Origin: Acetobacter ghanensis
GTDB lineage: Bacteria; Pseudomonadota; Alphaproteobacteria; Acetobacterales; Acetobacteraceae
NCBI RefSeq assembly: GCF_001499675.1
Contig: NZ_LN609302.1
Span: 2,451,896 to 2,515,895 of the forward strand
Direction of reading: 5' to 3'
DNA length: 64,000 bases
Positions 18,195 to 26,513 of the stretch are shown here, piece by piece. Made by a program: the position numbers and the translations under genes. A model generated the notes under the pieces. It was not told the origin of the DNA. It searched no databases and saw only the letters and a list, made by a program, of their open reading frames with translations. How positions within the stretch are numbered: the stretch's first letter is position 1; the number at the start of each line of letters is the position of its first letter.

Positions 18195-20612
18195 TCAGAA
18201 CGATGTAGATACGGAACCAACCATGGTAAAGCGCGGCTCAACCATGAAGGAGTTGCCATAACCCGTGGCGCCCGGGTTGCTTCCGCTCCATACCATATGG
18301 GAGTTGACGTCATTCTTGGTGAAGACAGCCCCCATAGCACCGGTGCGCACAATAGATCCGGTCAGGTTGGTAAAGTTCAGCTTGAATGTGGGAGATTTAA
18401 GAAACCCGAACGGCTTGAAGTGATAGCCGAGCGAGAGCGTGTCCGTCACATAACCCGGAATGCGCTCATCACCCGCAACGGAGACAGACTGCGGGCCCGT
18501 GTAGTGGACGGCACCGTTCGCAAAAAATCCTTTGTAGGTATAGGTCAGACCAAAGTTTGCCATAACCCGTGGGGCCATAATGGCCTGCGTACCCTTGGAG
18601 TGGATCATGGTGTTGCTGTTCGTATCCAGCACATCACTATCCTGCGTGGCGTGCAGGTATTCAATAGAGGCATACGGGCTAAAGCCGTGGATGGATGTAC
18701 CCGCAATCATAAAGTCAAACCCGCGCATGGTCTGATTGCCAATAGACATGGGGCTAAAGCTGTTCATACCCACATACTGGTCCACAATGCGGTTGCGCAC
18801 ATTGTAGTTGAACAGGGACATATCGATCATGACATATTTGTTGTGGTAGCGGTAACCCAGTTCTTCCTTGATGGAATACTGGTTTTTCAGCATTGGGCCA
18901 CTTGCGCTCATCCACCCCATATCCGTAGCGCTGGGCTGGCGGTAATCCCCTTCCGCATTGACGTAAATCTGGCTGTTTTTGTCAATCTGGTAGCTGATGG
19001 AAAGCTGGGGGAGTGGCTCGGTCGTATTGTTGCCCGACCGGCCAGATGCCCAGTGCCCGCTCTCACCCGTCCAGCTCTTGTTCCATGCATTGGACATGAC
19101 AAACTTGAACCCGGCGTTAATCAGCAACCGGTTGTTCAGATAGCGCGACTGGTTCTGCACGAACAGTGAGTGCAGCTCATACCCTGCTGTCTGGCCGAAC
19201 ATGGCGCCACCCACCTGATACTGCGCCCAGTTGGGGCTGGCCGCCGCGCCATTGGCCAGTGTTGTGCTGGTGGGGTACCCCTGAATGGTCTGGTTGTTTT
19301 CATACCAGTAACCAAAACTCAGGTGGTTGTGGGGGTCAATGTCGTAACCCATTTTGGCAACAACGCCGACCTGCCGTGCTTCGTTTTCCAAAAAGAAGCT
19401 GGTCATGTTGGTGCCCGCAGGCACGGCCCCGCCTGTGCTGTTATACGTGTACTGCCCAGATGTTGCGACACCACCCGGAGACGCATCCCACCCCTGCCCA
19501 AGGCTGAAGTATGGCTGCACGTCGAGGGACAGCTTTTTAGGCAGAACAATATGCACGGGCGCCGTCAGGAAGACCTGATTCCAATGGTCGTTATTGTTTT
19601 TCCAGTAGTTGACGTTGGACGGGTTGGCAGAGCGGCCATACCCCTCCCCTGTGTGCTTATATTTGTAAAACTGATCCGCAGTCGGATAGTTGTCGATCAC
19701 AAAGTCTTCGGAGTTCCATGAGAGGAACAAGTGGGCGTTGGACCCGTTTTCCCAGTCCTTGCGCACGCCAAAGTCAATGTGTTTGCGCTGGTTGGTGCCT
19801 GCCCCCATCCAGCTCCGGTCATGCGTGTTGGAGAAAGAGAAGTAGCTCTTGATCCCGGTTTTGCCGATCTCGCCGGATTCCAGCCGGATAAACTCACGCG
19901 AGAGGTTGTTGGTGCCGTAGGAAAAATCAACCATGCCGCCCATTTTTTCGGATGGCAGGTGGGTGCGCGAATTCATCACCCCGCCAGCAGCCGACATGGT
20001 TGGCAGGTCACGCGCGGCACTGCCGGGGGTCACGCTGACTTCATCCAGGTTTTCGGAATCAATATCTTCCGTCATGTATTTGGCGGCGGCGGCCGGTGCG
20101 CCATCCACCATCAACGCCATATCCAGATCCGTCAGCCCGCGGGACTGGATGGAGCCACCCTGCATACCCGATGCGTCCGGGGTCATAATGTTCAGGCTGG
20201 GCAGGTTCTTGACCAGATCAAGAGCCGTGGAGGTGGGACTACGCATATTAATGTAGTCTTTTGTCACAGTCTGCACCGCATGGGGCGCCACTTCCTGCCG
20301 CATCATGCCGCCACCGCCGGAACGAGCCGTGCGATTGGACGCAACCGAAATTTCTTCCGCGCCGGAAGACTGGACCGAAGTATTGCCCGTCTTACTCCGC
20401 ACATGCCGGGCAGACGCCTTGGCCGGAGCGTGCCCTGCCTTACCCACAACCGGTGCGCTCTGGTCCGCCGTAGCAGCAGATGCCTGCCCAATACCGGGCA
20501 CACTGGCACAAAAACCTGCCACACTGGCAAGGCAGGTTAACGTTGCAAGGCGCTGACGATACGTCAGAGAAGAGCCGACAGACCGGCGCATGAAAAAAAA
20601 TCGGGAAGGCAT
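18195..20612 (-). CDS. TonB-dependent outer membrane receptor
   Basis: An 805-residue TonB-dependent receptor. A signal peptide (about residues 8-45, ending ...GQASAA) is followed by a possible TonB box (EEISVAS), a plug domain (LDLVKNLPSLN, then QSRGLTDLDMALMVDG) and a long beta-barrel ending in an aromatic residue (VGSVSTSF). Such receptors import substrates across the outer membrane with TonB energy. ATG 20612 is preceded by GGGAG at good spacing; a TTG at 20627 is less likely. It lies immediately upstream of the 8-oxoguanine deaminase and divergent from the allantoate amidohydrolase, so a purine or ureide substrate is inferred, not shown. No iron or siderophore gene is adjacent. Confidence 0.85.
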   Translation of the reverse strand: MPSRFFFMRRSVGSSLTYRQRLATLTCLASVAGFCASVPGIGQASAATADQSAPVVGKAGHAPAKASARHVRSKTGNTSVQSSGAEEISVASNRTARSGGGGMMRQEVAPHAVQTVTKDYINMRSPTSTALDLVKNLPSLNIMTPDASGMQGGSIQSRGLTDLDMALMVDGAPAAAAKYMTEDIDSENLDEVSVTPGSAARDLPTMSAAGGVMNSRTHLPSEKMGGMVDFSYGTNNLSREFIRLESGEIGKTGIKSYFSFSNTHDRSWMGAGTNQRKHIDFGVRKDWENGSNAHLFLSWNSEDFVIDNYPTADQFYKYKHTGEGYGRSANPSNVNYWKNNNDHWNQVFLTAPVHIVLPKKLSLDVQPYFSLGQGWDASPGGVATSGQYTYNSTGGAVPAGTNMTSFFLENEARQVGVVAKMGYDIDPHNHLSFGYWYENNQTIQGYPTSTTLANGAAASPNWAQYQVGGAMFGQTAGYELHSLFVQNQSRYLNNRLLINAGFKFVMSNAWNKSWTGESGHWASGRSGNNTTEPLPQLSISYQIDKNSQIYVNAEGDYRQPSATDMGWMSASGPMLKNQYSIKEELGYRYHNKYVMIDMSLFNYNVRNRIVDQYVGMNSFSPMSIGNQTMRGFDFMIAGTSIHGFSPYASIEYLHATQDSDVLDTNSNTMIHSKGTQAIMAPRVMANFGLTYTYKGFFANGAVHYTGPQSVSVAGDERIPGYVTDTLSLGYHFKPFGFLKSPTFKLNFTNLTGSIVRTGAMGAVFTKNDVNSHMVWSGSNPGATGYGNSFMVEPRFTMVGSVSTSF

Positions 20613-20748
20613 GGCGTAGTCTCCCAAAAAATCCTGAAGAAGAAGCAGGGGGCAAAAACGGCGGAAGCAGGCAGTATGCGCGGCGAACAGACCCTTGGGG
20701 TGCTTATGGGGTTAACTCTGAACACCGCCCAAAACGATACGATTCCGA

Positions 20749-20777
20749 TATATAATTGCCAACGCCCTTTCTCACAA
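20749..20777 (-). promoter_or_regulatory. Candidate promoter for the TonB receptor
   Basis: On the minus strand a TTGTGA -35 (20777-20772) and a TATATA -10 (20754-20749) are separated by 17 bases, about 135 bases upstream of the receptor start. The stretch is AT-rich relative to its surroundings. Confidence 0.45.
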
Positions 20778-20859
20778 AAGAAAAAAAGCACTTTTCCATT
20801 GCTTTTTTCAGCACGGGGGCTGCGCTCAATTTTGCAACGCGAAATTGCTTTTTTTGCTT

Positions 20860-20889
20860 TTGAGAGAACGGACCAAACCCGTCTATAAT
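20860..20889 (+). promoter_or_regulatory. Candidate promoter for the allantoate-to-oxamate operon
   Basis: A TTGAGA -35 (20860-20865) and a consensus TATAAT -10 (20884-20889) are spaced by 18 bases. Transcription would start near 20896, which rules out the TTG at 20889 as the start codon of the next gene and supports a downstream ATG. Confidence 0.55.
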
Positions 20890-20945
20890 TGTCACACAGC
20901 ACCAGCCAGATGCTGGCACACTCCGGTATGGCCCCCTGCGCAAGG

Positions 20946-22262
20946 ATGAAAAAAATCTCCACGCTTCCGCCCTTTTCCAAAGGCCAGCCACAGCCCGCCA
21001 CAGTGGCATCCCGCCCGGTTAACCGGTGTGACCAGCTTGGCGCACACCCTTTTTCCGACACGCAGGATGGCCTTTTCCGCGCTTATCTGTCTGACGCCTA
21101 TGCCGCCACCTGCAAACAGGTTGCCACATGGATGGGTGAGGCAGGCATGACCTGCCACACAGATGCCGCAGGCAACCTGATAGGCCGGTATGAAGGGGAA
21201 AAACCGGGTGCTCCCGCGCTGCTTATCGGGTCACATCTGGATACGGTGCGTAATGCAGGCCGGTATGACGGCACATTGGGCGTTATGCTGGGCATAGAAG
21301 TCGTCGCCCATTTTGCCGCACGGGGTGAACGCCTGCCTTTTGCGCTCGAAGTCATCGGGTTTGGGGATGAGGAAGGCTCGCGCTTTTCCGCATCCATGCT
21401 GACATCCCGCGCGGTAGCCGGCACGCTGGACGCCCTTCCCCTTTCCGCGGTCGATGCCAATGGCGCAACGCTGCATGATGTGCTGGTCCATAACGGGCTG
21501 GACCCTGCCCGCTATCTGGAGGCCGCCTACAAACCTCAGCAGGTTCTGGCTTACCTTGAAGCCCACATAGAACAGGGGCCGGTGCTGGAAGCCGCCAACA
21601 TGAGTGTTGGTGTGGTTACGGCCATTGCCGCGCAATACCGCTTCCGCGTTTCCATTCAGGGGGTGGCAGGTCACGCAGGCACCATGCCCATGTCCTTGCG
21701 GCAGGATGCACTGGCCGCCGCAGCCGAGGCCATTCTTGCCATAGAACGCCTTGGCGCTGCCGGACCGGAAGATCTGGTGGCCACAGTTGGCCAACTGCAT
21801 GTCGGACCGGGAGCAAGCAATGTGGTGCCGGGCGAGACAACCTTCAGTCTGGACATCCGCGCAGGCACGGCAGACGTGCGCGACCGGGCTGCCACCGCAA
21901 TTTGCGCAGCGCTGAAGGACATTGCAAAAAAACGCAATGTAACCCTTAGCATAGAGCCCCAGAACGATCTGGCCGCCACCCCATGTGACCCGCAACTGAC
22001 GGACCTGCTGGCCACATCTGTTACCCACGTTACCGGCCAGCCAGCACGCAGGCTGGTAAGCGGTGCCGGGCATGACGCCATGGTTATGGCGGCACTCACC
22101 CCGGTCTGTATGCTGTTCCTGCGTTGCAAAAAAGGGATCAGCCACAACCCGGCAGAAGCCGTGCGCCATGATGACGTGCACACGGCCCTACAGGTCATGC
22201 TTGAGTTCATACACGCCCTTGCCGCCAGCACGGCCTCAAAACCAACGGAGTTTTCTGCATGA
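20946..22262 (+). CDS. allC: Allantoate amidohydrolase (M20 Zn hydrolase)
   Basis: About 438 residues of the M20/AllC family of zinc amidohydrolases, which convert allantoate to ureidoglycine with release of ammonia and carbon dioxide. Metal-site blocks are GSHLDTVRNAGRYDG, GFGDEEGSRF, EAHIEQGPVLE and the C-terminal SGAGHDAM. The lid-domain block GVAGHAGTMPM is present. The frame is open to 20889, but a TATAAT promoter overlaps that point. ATG 20946 or 20928 fits better, and the exact start is unsure. The stop overlaps the following aminotransferase start (ATGA). A ureidoglycolate or carbamoylase activity cannot be excluded by sequence, but context supports allantoate. Confidence 0.85.
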   Translation: MKKISTLPPFSKGQPQPATVASRPVNRCDQLGAHPFSDTQDGLFRAYLSDAYAATCKQVATWMGEAGMTCHTDAAGNLIGRYEGEKPGAPALLIGSHLDTVRNAGRYDGTLGVMLGIEVVAHFAARGERLPFALEVIGFGDEEGSRFSASMLTSRAVAGTLDALPLSAVDANGATLHDVLVHNGLDPARYLEAAYKPQQVLAYLEAHIEQGPVLEAANMSVGVVTAIAAQYRFRVSIQGVAGHAGTMPMSLRQDALAAAAEAILAIERLGAAGPEDLVATVGQLHVGPGASNVVPGETTFSLDIRAGTADVRDRAATAICAALKDIAKKRNVTLSIEPQNDLAATPCDPQLTDLLATSVTHVTGQPARRLVSGAGHDAMVMAALTPVCMLFLRCKKGISHNPAEAVRHDDVHTALQVMLEFIHALAASTASKPTEFSA

Positions 22263-23485
22263 GTTCCACTTTTTTCCGGCAGATTGACCCGCCCCAACGG
22301 ATGTTGATGGGCCCCGGCCCCATTAACGCGCACCCCCGTGTGCTACGTGCCATGTCGGCCGATATGCTGGGCCAGTTTGACCCGGAAATGACAGAGTACA
22401 TGAACGAAACCATGGCTCTTTACCGTCAGATTTTTATGACGCAGAACCAGTGGACTTTTCTGGTGGACGGCACGGCCCGTGCGGGCATTGAGGCGGCGCT
22501 GGTCTCTCTTGTAGAACCGGGAGATAAAATTCTTCTTGTCCGGGCCGGGCGTTTTGGCCTGCTACTGTCCGAAATAGCAGAACGTATTGGCGCACAGATC
22601 TGCACGCTGGACCTGCCTTGGGGGGAAGTGGCCACACTGGCGCAGATTGAAGAAGGGCTAAAAACCCACAGGCCAAAAGTGTTTGCCTGTATTCATGGGG
22701 ACACCTCCACCACCATGGCGCAGCCTTTGGAAGGTGTTGGGGAACTCTGCCGCAAATACGGCGCTCTTTCCTACACGGATGTCACCGCAACACTGGGTGG
22801 CATGGCCATAAAAACAGACGTGTGGGGCATTGATGTGGTGTCTGGCGGATTGCAAAAGTGCATGGGAGGGCCACCCGGCTCCGCCCCCATAACCGTGTCC
22901 GACCGGGCGGCAGAGCATATTATGGCCCGCCGCCATGTGGAAGCGGGCATTCGCGCCGCCGGAGCTACGGATGGTAGCCGCGCGCGCATTCTGTCCAACT
23001 ACTTCGATCTGGCCATGGTCATGGATTACTGGTCAGACAAACGCCTTAACCACCATACCGAGGCCACCACCATGCTCTACGGTGCGCGGGAAGCCGCGCG
23101 CATTGTGCTGGAAGAAGGGCTGGATGCGCGCTTTGCCCGCCATGCACAGGCCAGCTCGTGCCTTATTGCGGGCCTGCGCGCCATGAACCTGCGCATTTTT
23201 GGCGACGATGCACACCGCATGACCAACGTAACCGGTGTGTGGATCCCCGAAGGTGTGGATGGGGAGGCCATACGCACCCGTATGCGTGATGATTTTGGCA
23301 TAGAAATCGGTACGGCTTTTGGCCCGCTGGCAGGCCGCATCTGGCGGATTGGCACCATGGGGTACAACGCCGTCAAGCATAAGGTATTGCTCACACTGGG
23401 AGCGCTGGAGGCCTGCCTTGCTGCACAGGGCCACACCCTGCCGCGCGGGGCCGCCGTGGATGCCGCACTGGCAGACTGGCCGTAA
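22259..23485 (+). CDS. pucG: (S)-ureidoglycine--glyoxylate aminotransferase
   Basis: A 408-residue class V PLP aminotransferase of the alanine-glyoxylate type. The N-terminal block MLMGPGPINAHPRVL and the PLP lysine Lys200 in SGGLQKCMGGPPG are clear. In PucG enzymes ureidoglycine and glyoxylate give oxalurate and glycine. The position directly after allantoate amidohydrolase and before the hpx-type genes supports that role over serine- or alanine-glyoxylate aminotransferase, to which it is also similar. The start overlaps the previous stop by 4 bases. Confidence 0.85.
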   Translation: MSSTFFRQIDPPQRMLMGPGPINAHPRVLRAMSADMLGQFDPEMTEYMNETMALYRQIFMTQNQWTFLVDGTARAGIEAALVSLVEPGDKILLVRAGRFGLLLSEIAERIGAQICTLDLPWGEVATLAQIEEGLKTHRPKVFACIHGDTSTTMAQPLEGVGELCRKYGALSYTDVTATLGGMAIKTDVWGIDVVSGGLQKCMGGPPGSAPITVSDRAAEHIMARRHVEAGIRAAGATDGSRARILSNYFDLAMVMDYWSDKRLNHHTEATTMLYGAREAARIVLEEGLDARFARHAQASSCLIAGLRAMNLRIFGDDAHRMTNVTGVWIPEGVDGEAIRTRMRDDFGIEIGTAFGPLAGRIWRIGTMGYNAVKHKVLLTLGALEACLAAQGHTLPRGAAVDAALADWP

Positions 23486-23504
23486 AACAGAGGACGGTAA
23501 GCGC

Positions 23505-23909
23505 ATGACACTGGATGACGCCCAGACCATCCTCCAGCTTACACATTGCTCCGACCAGTACGAACAGGCACTGGCCGACAACAATGTGGATGCGCTGGAC
23601 GCCCTGTTCTGGCAGGGGCCGCAGACCGTGCGTTACGGCGTGGGAGAAAACCTTTACGGTGCGGCAGAAATTGCCGCATTCCGCCGGAACCGCAAAGGCG
23701 GCTCCCCCCCACGCACCATGTTACGCCGCACCATAACCCCGCTTGGCACAGAGGCCGGGGTTGTCAGTCTGGAGTTCCGCCGCATCGGCTCCACCCGCAC
23801 GGGCCGGCAGATGCAGACATGGATCAACACCCCCGATGGCTGGAAAATTCTGGCGGCGCATGTGTCCATCATGGCCGAACAGCCAGAAACCGAACGCCCA
23901 ACGCTGTAA
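23505..23909 (+). CDS. hpxZ: Oxalurate catabolism protein HpxZ (AtzH-like)
   Basis: A 134-residue SnoaL/NTF2-like small protein matching the HpxZ/AtzH family (DUF3225). Recognisable parts are FWQGPQTVRYGVGENLYGAAEIAAFRR-type sequence (about 31-57), the SLEFRR strand and the WKILAAHVS strand. In Klebsiella the hpxWXYZ operon handles the oxalurate/oxamate end of purine breakdown, and AtzH homologues partner amidases. ATG 23505 lies in an AGAGGACGGTAAGCGC context 19 bases after pucG. The frame is open further upstream but overlaps pucG. Confidence 0.8.
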   Translation: MTLDDAQTILQLTHCSDQYEQALADNNVDALDALFWQGPQTVRYGVGENLYGAAEIAAFRRNRKGGSPPRTMLRRTITPLGTEAGVVSLEFRRIGSTRTGRQMQTWINTPDGWKILAAHVSIMAEQPETERPTL

Positions 23910-23924
23910 GGAAAGGAGCATGTT

Positions 23925-24113
23925 ATGACCACGCCTCCCTTCTCTGATGAGGTTCTCGTTGCTGCCCGCGCTGCCGCCATGGATATTGAGCTGCCACCGG
24001 CCTGCATACCCGGCGTTATTAGCAACACCAGACTTTTGCAAAAATATGCCTCCCTTATAAGGGATTTTCCGCTTCCAGATACATGCGAACCAGCAGGGGA
24101 GTACACGCCATGA
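23925..24113 (+). CDS. hpxX: HpxX/AtzG-like small subunit (DUF4089)
   Basis: A 62-residue helical protein like AtzG/HpxX, which forms a complex with the AtzE/HpxY amidase. It contains VAARAAAMDIELPPACIPGV and a terminal ASLIRDFPLPD, the usual pattern of this tiny family. It is placed directly before the amidase gene and overlaps its start by 4 bases (ATGA at 24110-24113), consistent with coupled translation of complex partners. A GGAAAGGAG site precedes the ATG. Confidence 0.8.
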   Translation: MTTPPFSDEVLVAARAAAMDIELPPACIPGVISNTRLLQKYASLIRDFPLPDTCEPAGEYTP

Positions 24114-25460
24114 CCCGGTTTGTCAGCGCCCTGAACATTGCGCAGGATATTCGCAGCGGCAAACGCAGTGCGGCGTCCGTTATGCAGGCAGTGCTTGCCA
24201 CCATCCGCACGCAGGACAGCGCCATTCGCAGCGTGACCCACCTGTTTGCGGAGCAGGCCATGCAACAGGCCCACGCGGTAGATGCCCAACTGGCCCGCAA
24301 GGAACCCCTTCCGCCACTGGCTGGCGTGCCTTTTGGTGTCAAAGACCTGTTTGACATCAAAGGCCATGTCACCACTGCCGGGTCCATTGTGCTACGCAAT
24401 ACCCCCCCGGCAGCGCAGGACGCCGCCATTGTCGGCCGCCTGCGCGCAGCCGGGGCCATTCCCGTAGCAACGCTGAACATGGACGAATTTGCCTATGGTT
24501 TTGCAACGGATAACGCCCATTACGGCATAACCCGCAACCCGCACGACACAAGCCGTATGGCGGGTGGCTCCTCCGGCGGTTCTGCCGCAGCCGTTGCCGC
24601 CGGTTTTCTTCCGCTTACACTGGGGACAGACACTAACGGCTCCATCCGTGTACCGGCCTCCCTGTGCGGCGTATGGGGGCTTAAACCCACATTGGGCCGT
24701 CTGCCGCGTGAGGGTGCTTACCCTTTTTCCGCCAGTCTGGACGTTGTTGGCCATTTTGCCAGCACGCTGGATGACCTTCAGACCGCCTTTTACATTATGG
24801 CGGATACCGCGCCGGAGCCGGAGCCCCAAACCCTGCGGACCGCTTGCTTGGGGGGGTGGTTTGCACAAAACCTGACCCCCGCACTTGTCCGCCGCCATAA
24901 ACCGCGTATGCCACCATCTGGGGCTATCGGGCACAGTTGAGCTCCCCCAAACCCCCACGGCCCGTGCGGCGTCCTTCCTGATTACAGCGTCCGAAGGGGG
25001 CACCCTGCACCTGCCCCGTCTGCGGACTGTGGCGGAGGAGTATGACCCAGCCACCCGCGACCGGCTACTGGCGGGCGCCATGTTGCCCGCCAGCACCTAT
25101 GTGCAGGCACAGCGCTTCCGCCGCTGGTTCCGCCAGCAGGTCCATGCCCTGTTCGAACAGGTGGATGTGCTGATTGCACCTGCTGTAATGTGTGAGGCCC
25201 CCCGACTGGATGATCCCACCGTTATGGTTGGGGGCAAACCTGCCTCGGCCCGCGCCAACCTTGGCCTTTATACCCAACCGCTCAGCCTGCCCGGCCTCCC
25301 CGTGCTGTGCCTGCCGCTGGCCAACACAGGCACCCTGCCACTAGGTTTGCAGCTTGTTGCCGCTCCGGGGCGGGAGGCCGCGCTGTTCAGCCTTGCCCGC
25401 AAGCTGGAACAGGCCGGACTGGCAGGACGTTGCCCCCTGCCCGAACAGCAGGCCGCCTGA
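24110..25460 (+). pseudogene. hpxY: AtzE/HpxY family amidase, single frameshift
   Basis: An amidase-signature hydrolase of the AtzE/HpxY type. The triad is visible in the first frame: Lys78 (PFGVKDLFD), Ser154 or Ser155 (AGGSSGGSAA) and Ser178 (DTNGSIRVPA). After about residue 258 the sequence continues in the +1 frame: SAAINRVCHHLG, then TASEGGTLHLPRLR and VLIAPAVMCEAPR, to 25460. Deleting one T near 24884-24886 (CACTTGTCC to CACTGTCC) gives PALSAAINRV and a full 449-residue enzyme. The catalytic domain is intact before the shift, but the truncated product would lack about 190 residues. With HpxX it is expected to hydrolyse a carbamoyl-type amide in the oxalurate branch. Confidence 0.82.
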
Positions 25461-25470
25461 AACCAACTGG

Positions 25471-25529
25471 TGCTCTCTCGTTTTTTTGCGGACAACCATT
25501 GTGGTTCCGACAGAGTAAACGAGAGAGCA
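25471..25529. terminator. Long nested inverted repeat between convergent hpxY and xdhC
   Basis: A perfect 13-bp inverted repeat, TGCTCTCTCGTTT (25471-25483) with AAACGAGAGAGCA (25517-25529), encloses a second palindrome AACCATTGTGGTT (25494-25506) flanked by CGG/CCG. The T7 run inside the left arm could serve the minus or plus transcript. It lies between convergent operons, so a bidirectional terminator is the simplest reading. Confidence 0.6.
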
Positions 25530-25637
25530 AACCCACACTGTTTTTTGGGTAGCAATACGGAACGTTGCAGCACGGCCCCACGGCCTCATTCGGCACCACT
25601 GTGCGAAGTCGCTACCGCTGCAAGCGGGGGCTTTGCA

Positions 25638-26513
25638 TTACCCCTGTAATGCAAAGGGGGGATCATCCGCCTGTGTTGTTGTTCCAACCGTTTGGGGCAT
25701 TGGGTGCAGCAATTTTTCCACCACCTCAGCCGCAACGAGAGCCGCTATGACCTCGGGGCGTTTATCACGCACGCCACGGTCTCCTATAGGGCAGACAAGT
25801 GCAGCCAGTTGTGTGGGAGTAACCCCTACTGCAAGCAGGGATTTTTCAAACCGCAGGCGCTTGGTGCGTGACCCAATCAGCCCCACATAAGCTAGGTTGG
25901 GTTGCTGGAGAGCTGCCTCCACAATAAGCGCATCCAATGTGTGGGACGGAGTAAGCACCAGCACGCCCGCACCGGGTGGGGCCGTTGCAAGCACATTCTG
26001 CCACGCAGAGGTCACGTGGACCTCTACTCCGTCTGGCACCGTGCCAAACTCCTCGGCCCTTGGGTCTATCCACACCAACCGGAGCGGAAGAGGAGCCAGT
26101 GCGTAAGCCAGTGCGCGCCCCACATGCCCCGCTCCGAACAAAAACAGGCTGGGCCGTGCTGCGGAAGCCCCGGCAAGCTGCTGCTCAAGCTGGGAGCATA
26201 AAGGCGGCGTCAACACCTCCAGCCGCACAGCCACACGCCCTCCACAACACTGGCTGACGTTTTTGCCACCCAGCACAATTTGCTGCTCACGCAGGGATTC
26301 CCCCGAATGCAGCATGGCGCGGGCATGTTGCTCGCACGCCAATTCCAACGCGCCGCCGCCAACAGTGCCAGCCACCACATGCTGGCCCACCAGCATAAAA
26401 GCCCCCTCCTCCCGCGGGGTGGAGCCACGCGTCAGGGTTACCCGTGCCACCACAAGCGGTTGCGGAGCCTGCCGCCACAGGCGGAGAAGGTTCTCAGGCG
26501 TGTACCTGCGCAT
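25638..26513 (-). CDS. xdhC: Xanthine dehydrogenase accessory protein XdhC
   Basis: A 291-residue XdhC/CoxI-family protein that binds the molybdenum cofactor, supports its sulfuration and inserts it into XdhB. The N-terminal domain has VTLTRGSTPREEGAFMLV, GTVGGGALEL and the SQCCGGRV motif. The C-terminal Rossmann domain has LFLFGAGHVGRAL and VGLIGSRTKR. ATG 26513 is chosen because the conserved family N-terminus begins there. It overlaps the end of xdhB by 20 bases, completing the order xdhA-xdhB-xdhC. Confidence 0.92.
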   Translation of the reverse strand: MRRYTPENLLRLWRQAPQPLVVARVTLTRGSTPREEGAFMLVGQHVVAGTVGGGALELACEQHARAMLHSGESLREQQIVLGGKNVSQCCGGRVAVRLEVLTPPLCSQLEQQLAGASAARPSLFLFGAGHVGRALAYALAPLPLRLVWIDPRAEEFGTVPDGVEVHVTSAWQNVLATAPPGAGVLVLTPSHTLDALIVEAALQQPNLAYVGLIGSRTKRLRFEKSLLAVGVTPTQLAALVCPIGDRGVRDKRPEVIAALVAAEVVEKLLHPMPQTVGTTTQADDPPFALQG

